Positions 1 through 7,715 of a stretch of DNA of 17,179 bases are shown here, piece by piece. Position 1 is the stretch's first letter, and the number at the start of each line of letters is the position of its first letter. Under the pieces are notes generated by a model. The model searched no databases and had not been told where the DNA came from. It saw nothing but the letters and a program-made list of their open reading frames with translations. Source of the stretch: Prevotellaceae bacterium UBA711 (GTDB taxonomy: Bacteria > Bacteroidota > Bacteroidia > Bacteroidales > Bacteroidaceae). Location: NCBI GenBank assembly GCA_002297545.1, contig DBLZ01000052.1:1-17179 (forward strand), written 5' to 3'. The translations under genes and the position numbers were made by a program.

Positions 1-1
1 G

Positions 2-259
2 ACGGCCATCACAATGGGTTCGGTGACGGGTGCCGCCGGCGGCGTGATACGCGACGTACTCATCAACGAGGTACCACTTATCTTCCGCAAGGAGATCTAC
101 GCCCTGGCCTGCGTGGCAGGCGGCGTGGTCTACTCCGTGTTGCACACCATGGGCTTCGACCCCTCCATCAACGCGCTGTTCTCCAGCGTGGTGGTCATAG
201 CGGTGCGTTGCCTTGCAGTCAAGTTCCACTGGCATCTGCCAATCGTAAGAGGCGAATGA
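2..259 (+). CDS. TRIC/UPF0126-family membrane protein, 3' end only
   Basis: Only the last 85 codons are present. The frame is open to the left edge, so the apparent ATG at 14 is internal and not a start. The visible part contains the family's glycine-rich repeat followed by an invariant-looking arginine and aspartate (GGVIRDVL), then the charged loop NEVPLIFRKEIYA and a last hydrophobic helix pair ending in a short basic tail. This is the second half of the duplicated three-helix unit of UPF0126 proteins (YicG-like), which are bacterial relatives of trimeric intracellular cation channels. The family lies in the inner membrane; some prokaryotic TRIC members conduct potassium, but the role of this one cannot be told from the fragment. 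It ends 46 bp before the DUF5103 gene on the same strand, so co-transcription is possible. Confidence 0.85.
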   Translation, partial: TAITMGSVTGAAGGVIRDVLINEVPLIFRKEIYALACVAGGVVYSVLHTMGFDPSINALFSSVVVIAVRCLAVKFHWHLPIVRGE

Positions 260-305
260 CACTCACAGGCTTAGCCCCCTCTGCCCGCACAACATTTCCA
301 TATAC

Positions 306-1532
306 ATGAAACGTCTGTTCATACTGTTGCCCTGCCTCATGCTGACCGTCCTTGTCCGCGGCCAGCACAAGGTGTATGACAGTAATGTGCACACGCTTCA
401 GGTAACACTCAACGACAACCCGCTGCTGCCACCCGTACTCACCAAGGGACGTTCGGCATATCTGCGCATCTCCTGGGACGAGATGTCGCACGACTACCAC
501 CGCTACACCTATCGCCTGCAACATTGCACACGGGATTGGGAGGCCACGGAGGGACTGTTCGAAAGCGACTATCTGCATGGCAGCAACAACCTGCCTGTGG
601 AAGACTACGAAACCAGTTTCAACACCACCCAGATCTACACACACTACTCCCTGACCTTTCCCAACAGGGATGCCGCACCCATACTCAGCGGCAACTACAA
701 GTTGCTGATATATGACGACGGGCGCGAGGACAGCGACCCTACGCTGGAGATACGCTTCTGTGTGGTGGAGAACGCCATGAACCTTACCATGCACGTATCG
801 CCCAACACCGACATAGACTTCAACGACTGCCATCAGCAGGTGGCGCTGAGCCTGAACTACGGTTCCCTCACCGTTACCAATCCGGATGAGCAGATCTATG
901 CCCGAGTGATACAGAACCGACGCCCGTCGCGCACGGTGGAAGGCATACGGCCCGACATCAGCAAAGCCACGGGACTGGAGTGGCAGCACTGCCGCCCGCT
1001 GATATTCCCTGCCGGCAACGAGTACCACAAGTTCGAGATACTGGACGTCAACCACTCCGGTATGAACGTGGACAACATGCGATGGTATGAGCCTTATTAC
1101 CACGCCACACTGTGGGAGGACAAGCGCCCTGCCAACTACCTCTCGGAGGAAGACCGCAACGGAGCCTTCTATCCACGCACTGCAGGCCAGGAGGGCAACG
1201 ACACACAAGCCGAATACGCCATAGTGCACTTCACTTTGATGTCGCCGCGCCTGGACAGAGACGTGTATGTCAGCGGCAACTGGAGCAACGGCGAGACCGC
1301 TCCCGAATGCCTGATGCAATACAATGAAGATGACGAATGCTACGAGGCCGCCGTACTGCTCAAACAGGGCTACTACGACTACCTCTACATCACGGCCGAC
1401 GGCGCCACGGCCGAAACCATGGGCGACTTCTGGCAGACAGAAAACGAGTACCAGGCCTTCATCTACTACCGGGAACCCGGCGGACGCTACGACCGCATAA
1501 CGGGATATGCGCGGGCAAGCACACGATTCTGA
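306..1532 (+). CDS. DUF5103 protein, type IX secretion system plug-like
   Basis: This 408-residue protein begins with a signal peptide: two basic residues, a leucine-rich core, and likely cleavage near Gln20. The mature protein starts with the family's opening strands (HTLQVTLNDNPLLPPVL), followed by the conserved aromatic stretch with YRLQHCTRDW near residue 75 and NYKLLIYDDG near residue 138. This first domain runs to about residue 160. Residues about 305-395 (VYVSGNWSNG, then a YYDYLYI strand) resemble an E-set or CBM48-like sandwich, which is my reading by eye. In Bacteroidetes the family includes the Plug protein that closes the periplasmic side of the SprA translocon of the type IX secretion system, so a periplasmic or outer-membrane site is expected. 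The start at 306 gives an intact signal peptide. No promoter was recognised in the 46-bp gap upstream. Length is normal for the family. Confidence 0.88.
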   Translation: MKRLFILLPCLMLTVLVRGQHKVYDSNVHTLQVTLNDNPLLPPVLTKGRSAYLRISWDEMSHDYHRYTYRLQHCTRDWEATEGLFESDYLHGSNNLPVEDYETSFNTTQIYTHYSLTFPNRDAAPILSGNYKLLIYDDGREDSDPTLEIRFCVVENAMNLTMHVSPNTDIDFNDCHQQVALSLNYGSLTVTNPDEQIYARVIQNRRPSRTVEGIRPDISKATGLEWQHCRPLIFPAGNEYHKFEILDVNHSGMNVDNMRWYEPYYHATLWEDKRPANYLSEEDRNGAFYPRTAGQEGNDTQAEYAIVHFTLMSPRLDRDVYVSGNWSNGETAPECLMQYNEDDECYEAAVLLKQGYYDYLYITADGATAETMGDFWQTENEYQAFIYYREPGGRYDRITGYARASTRF

Positions 1533-1565
1533 CGCCCACACTCACAAGAAGAAGTAAGCAGACAC

Positions 1566-1592
1566 GTCCGACCAGTCCGGCCAGTCCGACCA
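1566..1592 (+). repeat. 9-bp GTCCGACCA-type tandem repeat, three units (locus 1)
   Basis: Three 9-bp units lie end to end: GTCCGACCA, GTCCGGCCA, GTCCGACCA. The 7-bp core GTCNGAC is a dyad with one free central base. The array sits in the 91-bp gap between the DUF5103 gene and the flippase gene, 31 bp before the flippase ATG. The same unit in the same plus-strand orientation recurs at 5974-6027 and 8597-8641. There is no transposase or ORF in the gap. Confidence 0.85.
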
Positions 1593-1623
1593 GCCCCCTA
1601 ACCCCCAAAAACTTACCCCCAGA

Positions 1624-3075
1624 ATGAACGATAAAAAGCACACATCCACCAGCCACATACTCACATACATTGGCCTGTTTGGCAGCGTAGAGGTGCTGAA
1701 GAAACTGGCCGACATAGCCCGCGGCAAGATAACCGCCTACTTTCTCGGTCCCTTCGGCGCCGGCATGATAGCCATATACCAGAACGTGCTGGACGTGGTG
1801 AACGCCTGCACCAACATTGGTCTGGAGACAGCCAGCATACAACGTATGAGCGAGATCGACACCACCGAACGCATGGATGCCGCCGCCGATATGGCCCGGG
1901 TCATACGCACATGGTCCATGGCCGTGGCATGCCTGAACATACTTGGCTGCATAGTGGCCTCCATGTGGTTCGGCTCCGTATTCTTCAGCGATGGCCACAG
2001 CCACACCACAGAGATCCTCATGCTTGCCCCGACTGCCTTCCTGTTCCCCATCACCGCAGGAGAGTGTGCCATTCTCAAAGGCATGCAGCGCCTGAAGCGC
2101 GTAGCCATGGTGGAACTGCTCTCGGCCATAGGCGCCGTGGCATGCACCCTGGGCGTCTATCCCTGGCTGGGCCTGGACGGCATCATTCTGACGCTGAACC
2201 TGTGCATAGCTGTTGCAGCCATCGCCCACCTCGCCTTCAGCGTCCAAATTCTCCCCTACCGCATAGCCATGTTCTCTGCCGATACGTGGAAGCGGGGCAT
2301 TCCACTGCTGAAATTCGGCATACCATACGCCGTCACGGCCATCATGGGTGCGGTAACCACCACCCTGCTCTACAAGATCATCACCTCCACCCACGAGGTT
2401 GGCCTGTACAAGATAGGATACACGCTCATCATAGCCTACATAGGCATGATCTTCAGTTCCAACTCCACCGATTACTTTCCCAGGCTCACTTCGGTCTGTC
2501 ACGATACGGAGCGAAAGAACGAGACGGTGAACAAGCAGATCCGCGTCAGCTTCACCGTCACCACCCCTCTGGTGATGCTCTTCCTTCTAGCCATGCCGGC
2601 CATAGTCGTGGCCCTCTTTACACGAGAATTCCTGCCCATAGTGAACATGTGCATACTGGCGGGACTGTTCCAACTGCACCGCTCGGTGGCCCTGCCGCTG
2701 GAATACGTCTCCCTGGCTCACGGCCACTCGTGGATGTTCCTCATCCTGGAGGGCATCTACAACGTGCTCATCATAGGGAGCGTGTACGTATGCTACGGGC
2801 GGTGGGGACTCAACGGCATAGGCATTGCCCTGTCTGTCATAGGTATCATCAACACCTTGATACTTTGGCTGGTCAACCGGCTGGTGTACAGCGTGCGCAT
2901 CTCGTACGCCAACCTGACAAACATTGCGTTTGGCACCGTCCTCGTCCTGACAACAATACTGTTGTGCATCGGTCACAGTGCGGCCGTGCGCCTTGGGGCA
3001 GGCATTCCCCTCACCATGCTGTCCGCCCTGTACAGCTACCGTACCATAAGAAAGGACATAAGGAATGAGAAATGA
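1624..3075 (+). CDS. wzx: Wzx-like polysaccharide flippase (MOP superfamily)
   Basis: This is a 483-residue, strongly hydrophobic protein with about twelve to fourteen predicted membrane helices spread along its length, the usual size of Wzx/O-antigen translocases. The N-terminal region shows the family pattern of a short charged start, a first helix, then KITAYFLGPFGAG and a conserved IYQNV segment near residues 35-55. A central basic loop (residues about 290-305) separates the two helix bundles. Wzx proteins move undecaprenyl-diphosphate-linked oligosaccharides across the inner membrane. It is followed at once by two GT2 glycosyltransferase genes, the first overlapping by 11 bp, so the genes are surely translated together and likely serve one glycan. 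The leader is C-rich and lacks a Shine-Dalgarno sequence. Other MOP members such as MurJ-like proteins are less likely given the neighbours. Confidence 0.87.
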   Translation: MNDKKHTSTSHILTYIGLFGSVEVLKKLADIARGKITAYFLGPFGAGMIAIYQNVLDVVNACTNIGLETASIQRMSEIDTTERMDAAADMARVIRTWSMAVACLNILGCIVASMWFGSVFFSDGHSHTTEILMLAPTAFLFPITAGECAILKGMQRLKRVAMVELLSAIGAVACTLGVYPWLGLDGIILTLNLCIAVAAIAHLAFSVQILPYRIAMFSADTWKRGIPLLKFGIPYAVTAIMGAVTTTLLYKIITSTHEVGLYKIGYTLIIAYIGMIFSSNSTDYFPRLTSVCHDTERKNETVNKQIRVSFTVTTPLVMLFLLAMPAIVVALFTREFLPIVNMCILAGLFQLHRSVALPLEYVSLAHGHSWMFLILEGIYNVLIIGSVYVCYGRWGLNGIGIALSVIGIINTLILWLVNRLVYSVRISYANLTNIAFGTVLVLTTILLCIGHSAAVRLGAGIPLTMLSALYSYRTIRKDIRNEK

Positions 3076-4075
3076 GGCGACAGCGACAGTCGGCGTAAGT
3101 GTGGTGGTTGCCGTACACAACATGCGGGAACACATACGACGGTGCATAGAGTCGGTGTTGACCCAAAGCCTCAGGAACATAGAGCTGATACTGGTGGACG
3201 ACGTCTCCACAGACGGCACCGCCGACATTCTGAGGGAGTATGCCCTGAAGGACAGCCGCGTGAGCATCGTGTGGCAACACCGCAACGGCGGGGCACAGTT
3301 GGCACGCAACGCAGGCATAGAGGTGTCGCGCGGAAGCTACATCACCACCCTGGACCACGACGATTTCCTCTCCCCCGATGCCCTGCAACTGGCATTGGAC
3401 ACATTCAATGCCCAAAAGGGGCTGCAATGCGTGTGTTTTCGCGAAGTCAGGCTTCTGCCCGACGGCAGCCTGCTGGAGCATAGGGAGAAGAACTCCTTTG
3501 GCACCATAACAGGCATGGAGGCATACCGTCGCAGCATCCACTGGAGGGGGATCACAGGCCGGATGATAGTGACGCGGGAGCTGCAAATGCGCTACCCGTT
3601 CGACAACTGCGAACGTGTCTATGGCGAGGACAATACGGCACAAATGCAGTTTCTGGCCTCGCCGGAAGTGTGCAGTTGCGAGGGAATCTACTACCACCGT
3701 CTGCTGGAGGCGTCACTGTCTCACCGCGTCAGCCTGAACAACATACGGGGCAACATGCGCTTCATTGGCATGAGGAAGCAGCTGCACGAGGAAGGCTTCG
3801 GCGAAGATGTGCTGCGTCTCCACGAAACCGCCTTTTGGGAGAGCATCGTGGAAGCCTATCAGTACTACTGGATCCACAGGCAAAACCTGTCGCAGTCCGA
3901 CCGACATGAAGCCCTGCGCCTGATCCGCTCCATGCGCTGGCAGGCCGACATGCCACGGGTGCACACGGCGGTGAAGTACAAGCCCGGCATGATGCACATG
4001 CCCGCCTGGTGGCTGTTCCGTCTGCAACTGGAGCTATACATGGCAGTGAAGCGGATGATAAAAGGCAATCTATGA
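3065..4075 (+). CDS. Glycosyltransferase family 2 (GT-A fold)
   Basis: This is a 336-residue cytoplasmic or membrane-associated sugar transferase. The GT-A domain begins almost at the N terminus with VSVVVAVHN at residues 11-19. The nucleotide-binding DDVSTDGT follows at 45-52, where the usual glycine after the two aspartates is replaced by valine. NGGAQLARNAG is at about 74-84, and the metal-binding DHDD is at 97-100, in the place of the common DSDD. The C-terminal half carries basic and aromatic residues, as in transferases that act on lipid-linked acceptors at the membrane. The start at 3065 lies inside the end of the flippase gene, 11 bp of overlap; the stop overlaps the next gene as ATGA. 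Donor and acceptor sugars cannot be deduced. Confidence 0.92.
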   Translation: MRNEATATVGVSVVVAVHNMREHIRRCIESVLTQSLRNIELILVDDVSTDGTADILREYALKDSRVSIVWQHRNGGAQLARNAGIEVSRGSYITTLDHDDFLSPDALQLALDTFNAQKGLQCVCFREVRLLPDGSLLEHREKNSFGTITGMEAYRRSIHWRGITGRMIVTRELQMRYPFDNCERVYGEDNTAQMQFLASPEVCSCEGIYYHRLLEASLSHRVSLNNIRGNMRFIGMRKQLHEEGFGEDVLRLHETAFWESIVEAYQYYWIHRQNLSQSDRHEALRLIRSMRWQADMPRVHTAVKYKPGMMHMPAWWLFRLQLELYMAVKRMIKGNL

Positions 4076-5187
4076 CGCACGCTCTGAAGAATCTCATCAA
4101 GCACATCCTGCGGCAAGCAATGCCACTTCGCCTGCCCATCCTGCGGCGCACCACGTGCAGGCGCTTCCCTGTGCATGTGTCCATGACAAGGGACGAAGCC
4201 GAGGCCGTGCTGACGGCCCTGCATCCCGACACGGGAGGCAGTTGTCTTTGCCGCAACAAGATCAGGCCAGTGGCCGACCTGCACATCATCATACCCGTGT
4301 ACAATGCCCGGCCCTACCTGACTGAATGCCTGGACTCGGTCTACGGGCAGAAGACACGCTTCTCGCTCTTCGTCTCCATCATAGACGACGGCAGCACGGA
4401 CGGCAGTGCGGAGATGCTGGACAGATACCTGCAGAACATGAAAGGAACCGCCATGTACTACCGTACCGAGGTCATACATCAGCCCAACGGCGGTCCCTCC
4501 ATGGCCAGAAACAGAGCGCTGGATTGCATCCGTGGACGATACATAACCTTCGTGGACAGCGACGACCGGCTTCTGCCCGGTGCCATAGAATGCCTGATGT
4601 CTGCCGCCGTGGAGCAGAATGCGGACATAGCCGAGGGCAACACGGACAGGCTGACGACAACCCACGGAGTGGCCTGGGGCAAGGTATACCGTGCCGAACT
4701 GTTCCGCACGGTGCACTTCCCCAGGGGCTATTGGTTCGAGGACACAATAAATATCTTCTACCTCTACCCCCTCTGCCACAGGCGCATACAGGTGCCAGGC
4801 AGGCATTATTTCTATCGCAACAACACGGCCTCCATCATGCACTCCTATCAGGGACGCCCCCGTGCCGTGGAGTCGTTGTGGGTCAGCCGGCGAGTGCTTG
4901 CGGACTATTTTGCCTCGGGCCACCGGGCCACACCGCAACTCTTTGCCGACTTCGTTCAGGATGCCCTGTCCACTGCCACCACCATTCATACGCTGGGCAG
5001 CGAAGAGGCCATGCAGGCCACATTTGTCCTCCTCGCCAATTTGGCGCGCACATACTTTGCCGACATGCTGTCCGACCGTGCTGCCATCTCACGCCTGCCT
5101 TATGCACCGCGACATGCGGCCATGTCGCTTGCAAGCGGAGACTACCGCACATTCCGTGCGGTGCAAACTTCGATATGCCCGTTCTGA
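4072..5187 (+). CDS. Glycosyltransferase family 2 with N-terminal extension
   Basis: This is a 371-residue GT2 enzyme. I place the start at the ATG at 4072 because it shares four bases (ATGA) with the stop of the preceding gene; an in-frame ATG at 4009 lies deep inside that gene and would add 21 unrelated residues. About 68 residues of basic extension, with CLC at 58-60, come before the GT-A core, which opens with DLHIIIPVYNA. The nucleotide-binding DDGSTDG is at 105-111, NGGPSMARNRA at about 139-149, and the metal-binding DSDD at 162-165. It is the last gene of the flippase run. The sugar it transfers is unknown. The extension could be a membrane-contact or partner-binding region; this is an inference. 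Confidence 0.92.
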   Translation: MTHALKNLIKHILRQAMPLRLPILRRTTCRRFPVHVSMTRDEAEAVLTALHPDTGGSCLCRNKIRPVADLHIIIPVYNARPYLTECLDSVYGQKTRFSLFVSIIDDGSTDGSAEMLDRYLQNMKGTAMYYRTEVIHQPNGGPSMARNRALDCIRGRYITFVDSDDRLLPGAIECLMSAAVEQNADIAEGNTDRLTTTHGVAWGKVYRAELFRTVHFPRGYWFEDTINIFYLYPLCHRRIQVPGRHYFYRNNTASIMHSYQGRPRAVESLWVSRRVLADYFASGHRATPQLFADFVQDALSTATTIHTLGSEEAMQATFVLLANLARTYFADMLSDRAAISRLPYAPRHAAMSLASGDYRTFRAVQTSICPF

Positions 5188-5292
5188 CCACGGAAATAAT
5201 GCGCTTCACCGGTACAGAGACCATGCTGCGGCACAGCGACAGAAGGCAAATCCCGGCACGCGCAGGCCGCCTTCATGTGTCATGGAGACTGA

Positions 5293-5380
5293 GGAAACCG
5301 ATTCTTTCACCACCATAAACCGGTTTTTGTGATGCCATAAACCTATTCTTTCAGACAAATAAACCGGAATATACCCTCCC
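5293..5380. repeat. Four phased 22-bp repeats between convergent operons
   Basis: Four adjacent 22-bp units start at 5293, 5315, 5337 and 5359. Each has AAACC at the same place (5295, 5317, 5339, 5361). Three begin ATAAACC and the first begins GGAAACC. Units 1 and 3 also share ATTCTTTCA; unit 2 continues as CGGTTTTTG, giving a 10-bp palindrome AAACCGGTTT at 5317-5326. A 29-base stretch from unit 1 into unit 2 (5295-5323) matches 5339-5367 at 23 positions. The array fills the middle of the 249-bp gap between the stops of the two glycosyltransferase runs. Arms AAACCG (5295-5300) and CGGTTT (5321-5326) before a T run could act as a weak terminator for the plus-strand operon. Nothing else was recognised in this gap except a short hairpin, CCATAG-GGG-CTATGG, at 5385-5399. 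Confidence 0.8.
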
Positions 5381-5436
5381 GTCGCCATAGGGGCTATGGT
5401 GGTGCGCCGTGGCGATGGCGTCCGCATATCATGTGA

Positions 5437-6639
5437 TCAAGCCTGGCGCAACAGGCCAAGGTAGAGAGCCTCGTAGGCCAAGGCCACACGTTGCACATCG
5501 TGGTGGCGGCGGACATACTCCTTGCTTTGCCGCTTCAGTTCCGGGATGCGTTCGGGATGCAGCGTCAGGTCCTCCAAGGCGGAATAGACGCTCTGTTCGT
5601 TTGGCTCCACATTGATGATCGGGCGAAGTTCCTTTTCGCCAAGGAGATCGTAGTGCTCCGGTTCGCCTCCCCCCACACAGATGATGCCCTTGCTCATGGC
5701 CAGGAGGGCGTTCATGGCGGGCGTGTAGCTGTAGAGCTGGTCAAGAATGACGTCGCTGCCATTCATCATCTTGCGATAGCGCTCAAAGGGGACACCCTCG
5801 GCCACCAGCAGACGCACACGGTCGGGATAGGCCCGTTGCAGGCGCCTGGCCGCACGCAGCATTATGTCCGTACCCTTGTAGGCGGAACGGCCCTTGCTTA
5901 TGCCGACAAAAATCCTGAGGGGACGGACAAAGGTGACGGACGGTTCCTTTGAGAGCTCAGGCCAGGAGGACCGGTCAGACTTGTCTGACCGGTCTGACAT
6001 GTCCGACCAGTCGGCCTCGTCCGACGAACCACCCTCCCGTGGCATGGCTATGGGAAACGGGATGTACGTAGTCTTGGCCGCCAGTGCCCCACCCTCGGCC
6101 ATGCGGTAGGTGACCCAGTACTCATACAGTCCGGCAACAATGGCGTCGGCAACGGTAGCGGCATGACGGCAGAGGCGTTCGGCCTGAGTTCCTATCCAGA
6201 TGTCGGCATCGGCCTGAGCCACCGCATCTGTGCGTATGCTTGGACCTATGTTGAAGTCGCTGTAGCGCATGGGGCGTATGTCGCGGTTGACCTGGGCCCA
6301 ATAGTAGTCCATGCCAAAGGCTCCGAGAACCAGGCGGCCGTTGTGGCGCCGCAGATAATCCAGGAGGAAGCGGTGCGGTCCGGGGCGCATCTCGAAGAAG
6401 ACGGGATTGATGATCTGCACTATGTCGTAGCCCCTGAGGCGAGGCAGCGCACGCAGCAGACGCGTGGCAAAGGAAATGTGTCCACCTGGCGTCAGGCGAT
6501 GACGAAGGTCTATGTCGCGTCGATAGTTCTTCCATCCATCGCCGCCACTGGCCACCGTCACACTGTATCCCAGCGCCCGAAGTCCGTCGGCCAGGGTGCA
6601 ATGCACGTTGCTGTATTCTCCCACAAGCAGTATCTTCAT
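5437..6639 (-). CDS. Glycosyltransferase family 4 (GT-B) with serine-aspartate linker
   Basis: This 400-residue enzyme has two Rossmann-like domains. The N-terminal acceptor domain starts MKILLVGEYSNVH, and the C-terminal donor domain begins at about residue 240 with LRIFVGISKGRSAYKGTD. Residues about 300-330 (DQLYSYTPAMNALLAMSKG, then GGGEPEHYD) take the place of the usual E-x7-E donor-site segment, so it is a divergent GT4-like protein. Between the domains lies a low-complexity stretch, residues about 206-223 (SDEADWSDMSDRSDKSDR), encoded by the 9-bp repeat at 5974-6027 in an in-frame state. The start overlaps the stop of the upstream GT4 gene by four bases (ATGA), so the two are co-translated. 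It is the last gene of the mscS-led run. Donor and acceptor are unknown. Confidence 0.88.
   Translation of the reverse strand: MKILLVGEYSNVHCTLADGLRALGYSVTVASGGDGWKNYRRDIDLRHRLTPGGHISFATRLLRALPRLRGYDIVQIINPVFFEMRPGPHRFLLDYLRRHNGRLVLGAFGMDYYWAQVNRDIRPMRYSDFNIGPSIRTDAVAQADADIWIGTQAERLCRHAATVADAIVAGLYEYWVTYRMAEGGALAAKTTYIPFPIAMPREGGSSDEADWSDMSDRSDKSDRSSWPELSKEPSVTFVRPLRIFVGISKGRSAYKGTDIMLRAARRLQRAYPDRVRLLVAEGVPFERYRKMMNGSDVILDQLYSYTPAMNALLAMSKGIICVGGGEPEHYDLLGEKELRPIINVEPNEQSVYSALEDLTLHPERIPELKRQSKEYVRRHHDVQRVALAYEALYLGLLRQA
5974..6027 (+). repeat. 9-bp GTCNGAC-type repeat, six units, inside a gene (locus 2)
   Basis: Six 9-bp units run without gaps: GTCAGACTT, GTCTGACCG, GTCTGACAT, GTCCGACCA, GTCGGCCTC, GTCCGACGA. 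Read on the minus strand they encode the Ser-Asp-x triplets of the glycosyltransferase linker. The first two units form a perfect inverted repeat with 10-bp arms at 5971-5980 and 5983-5992 around TT. The orientation on the plus strand equals that of loci 1 and 3, although the host gene is on the minus strand. Confidence 0.85.
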
Positions 6640-7703
6640 CTCAGCTCTGCAAACAAGTATTTCCAGCGCGTCAGTATCTCAGGCATGCCATACCGCCGGG
6701 AACATGCCACGGCCTCGCGTCCCATCTGCTCACGCATGGCGGCGTTCTGCATCAGACGACATACGGCATCGACATAGACGGCATCATCCTCGCGGGGCAC
6801 GAGAATGCCTGTCCTGCCATCGAGTATCACATCGGCAGGACCATAAGGACAGTCGGTGCTGACCACAGGCACACCGCAACGCATGGCCTCTATGATGACC
6901 ATGGGCAGGCCCTCCGTGATGGATGTAAGCAGGAGGATGTCGGCTCCGCAATAGATCTTGGCAACGTCTTGGGCAAAGCCATGCATGGTGACGCTCTCAG
7001 AGAGGGCAGACCAGCGTATTTCCTCCTTCATGCGTTCCTCCCACTCGCCGGTGCCGTATATGTCCAGCGTCCATCCGGGCATGCGCGACACAATCTCTCT
7101 CCACAGCCGTAGCAGGCGCATGGGATTCTTCTCGTCGCACAGACGTCCGACAAAGACACAGCGTCTCTGACCACGGTGCGCCTCCGATGGAGACGGACAT
7201 GTCATTCGGGTGAAGTTGGGAATCACCTCCACACGGGCGGCGCGACGATAGTTGGCCGCATCGCCCTGTGTCAGACAGACTACGGCAGAGACCCGGCGCT
7301 CCATCAGTGAATACATCCAGCGATGGTTGCAGTACGGACGGGCGGAGTGCGTCTCGAAGATACAGCGTCCGCGCCACGAAGACCATGCCGCCAGCATGGC
7401 GCCTACGGCACGGAAATAGACCACTATGTCGGGATTTTGGCGCCTGACCTCACGGTTGTAGCGGTGCAGCACACGTGGCATGGCGGCCATCATCCCAAAT
7501 GCCGACGCGGGACGACACAGAGCAAGACAGGCCTGCCCCACCCTCGCGCTGATAGGATAGGCAGGCCCGTAGGTATCTTTCCACACCGTCAGGAGGGTGA
7601 TGTCCAAGGTGGCGTCCTCGGCCAGCGCATTCATCTTGTCGATGAGTATGCGTTCCAGCCCTCCCATGGCGGAGATGTGCTCTATGACGTACAGTATCTT
7701 CAC
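6636..7703 (-). CDS. Glycosyltransferase family 4 (GT-B), GTG start
   Basis: This 355-residue enzyme is a clear GT4 protein. It has a glycine-rich N-terminal loop (SAMGGLERIL, residues 11-20), the domain-two opening FVGRLCDEKNP at 184-194, and the donor-sugar and nucleotide motif EGLPMVIIE at 264-272 with both glutamates (Glu264, Glu272). The start codon is GTG at 7703-7701. An in-frame TAA, the stop of the MscS gene, lies 12 bp upstream, and GTG is the first possible start after it; the protein begins there with the expected MKILYVIEH strand. Transcription and perhaps translation are therefore coupled to the channel gene. Its own stop overlaps the next GT4 start. The likely role is a retaining transfer of a nucleotide-activated sugar to a lipid-linked glycan on the cytoplasmic side; the specificity is unknown. 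Confidence 0.92.
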   Translation of the reverse strand: MKILYVIEHISAMGGLERILIDKMNALAEDATLDITLLTVWKDTYGPAYPISARVGQACLALCRPASAFGMMAAMPRVLHRYNREVRRQNPDIVVYFRAVGAMLAAWSSWRGRCIFETHSARPYCNHRWMYSLMERRVSAVVCLTQGDAANYRRAARVEVIPNFTRMTCPSPSEAHRGQRRCVFVGRLCDEKNPMRLLRLWREIVSRMPGWTLDIYGTGEWEERMKEEIRWSALSESVTMHGFAQDVAKIYCGADILLLTSITEGLPMVIIEAMRCGVPVVSTDCPYGPADVILDGRTGILVPREDDAVYVDAVCRLMQNAAMREQMGREAVACSRRYGMPEILTRWKYLFAELR

Positions 7704-7715
7704 ACCACGTGAGAC

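Noticed and set aside
219..1541. A 440-codon open frame antisense to the DUF5103 gene
   Set aside because: It mirrors the codon positions of a well-supported gene in high-G+C DNA, has no recognisable domain and runs over its neighbours' ends. Similar long antisense frames at 1459-2502, 3865-4989 and 13752-14867 were dropped for the same reason.
4009..4071. An upstream start for the second GT2 gene at 4009
   Set aside because: It lies inside the preceding gene; the ATGA overlap at 4072 is the better start and matches the compact layout of the run.
5293..5380. CRISPR-like array
   Set aside because: The units are contiguous and diverged, with no unique spacers and no cas gene nearby.
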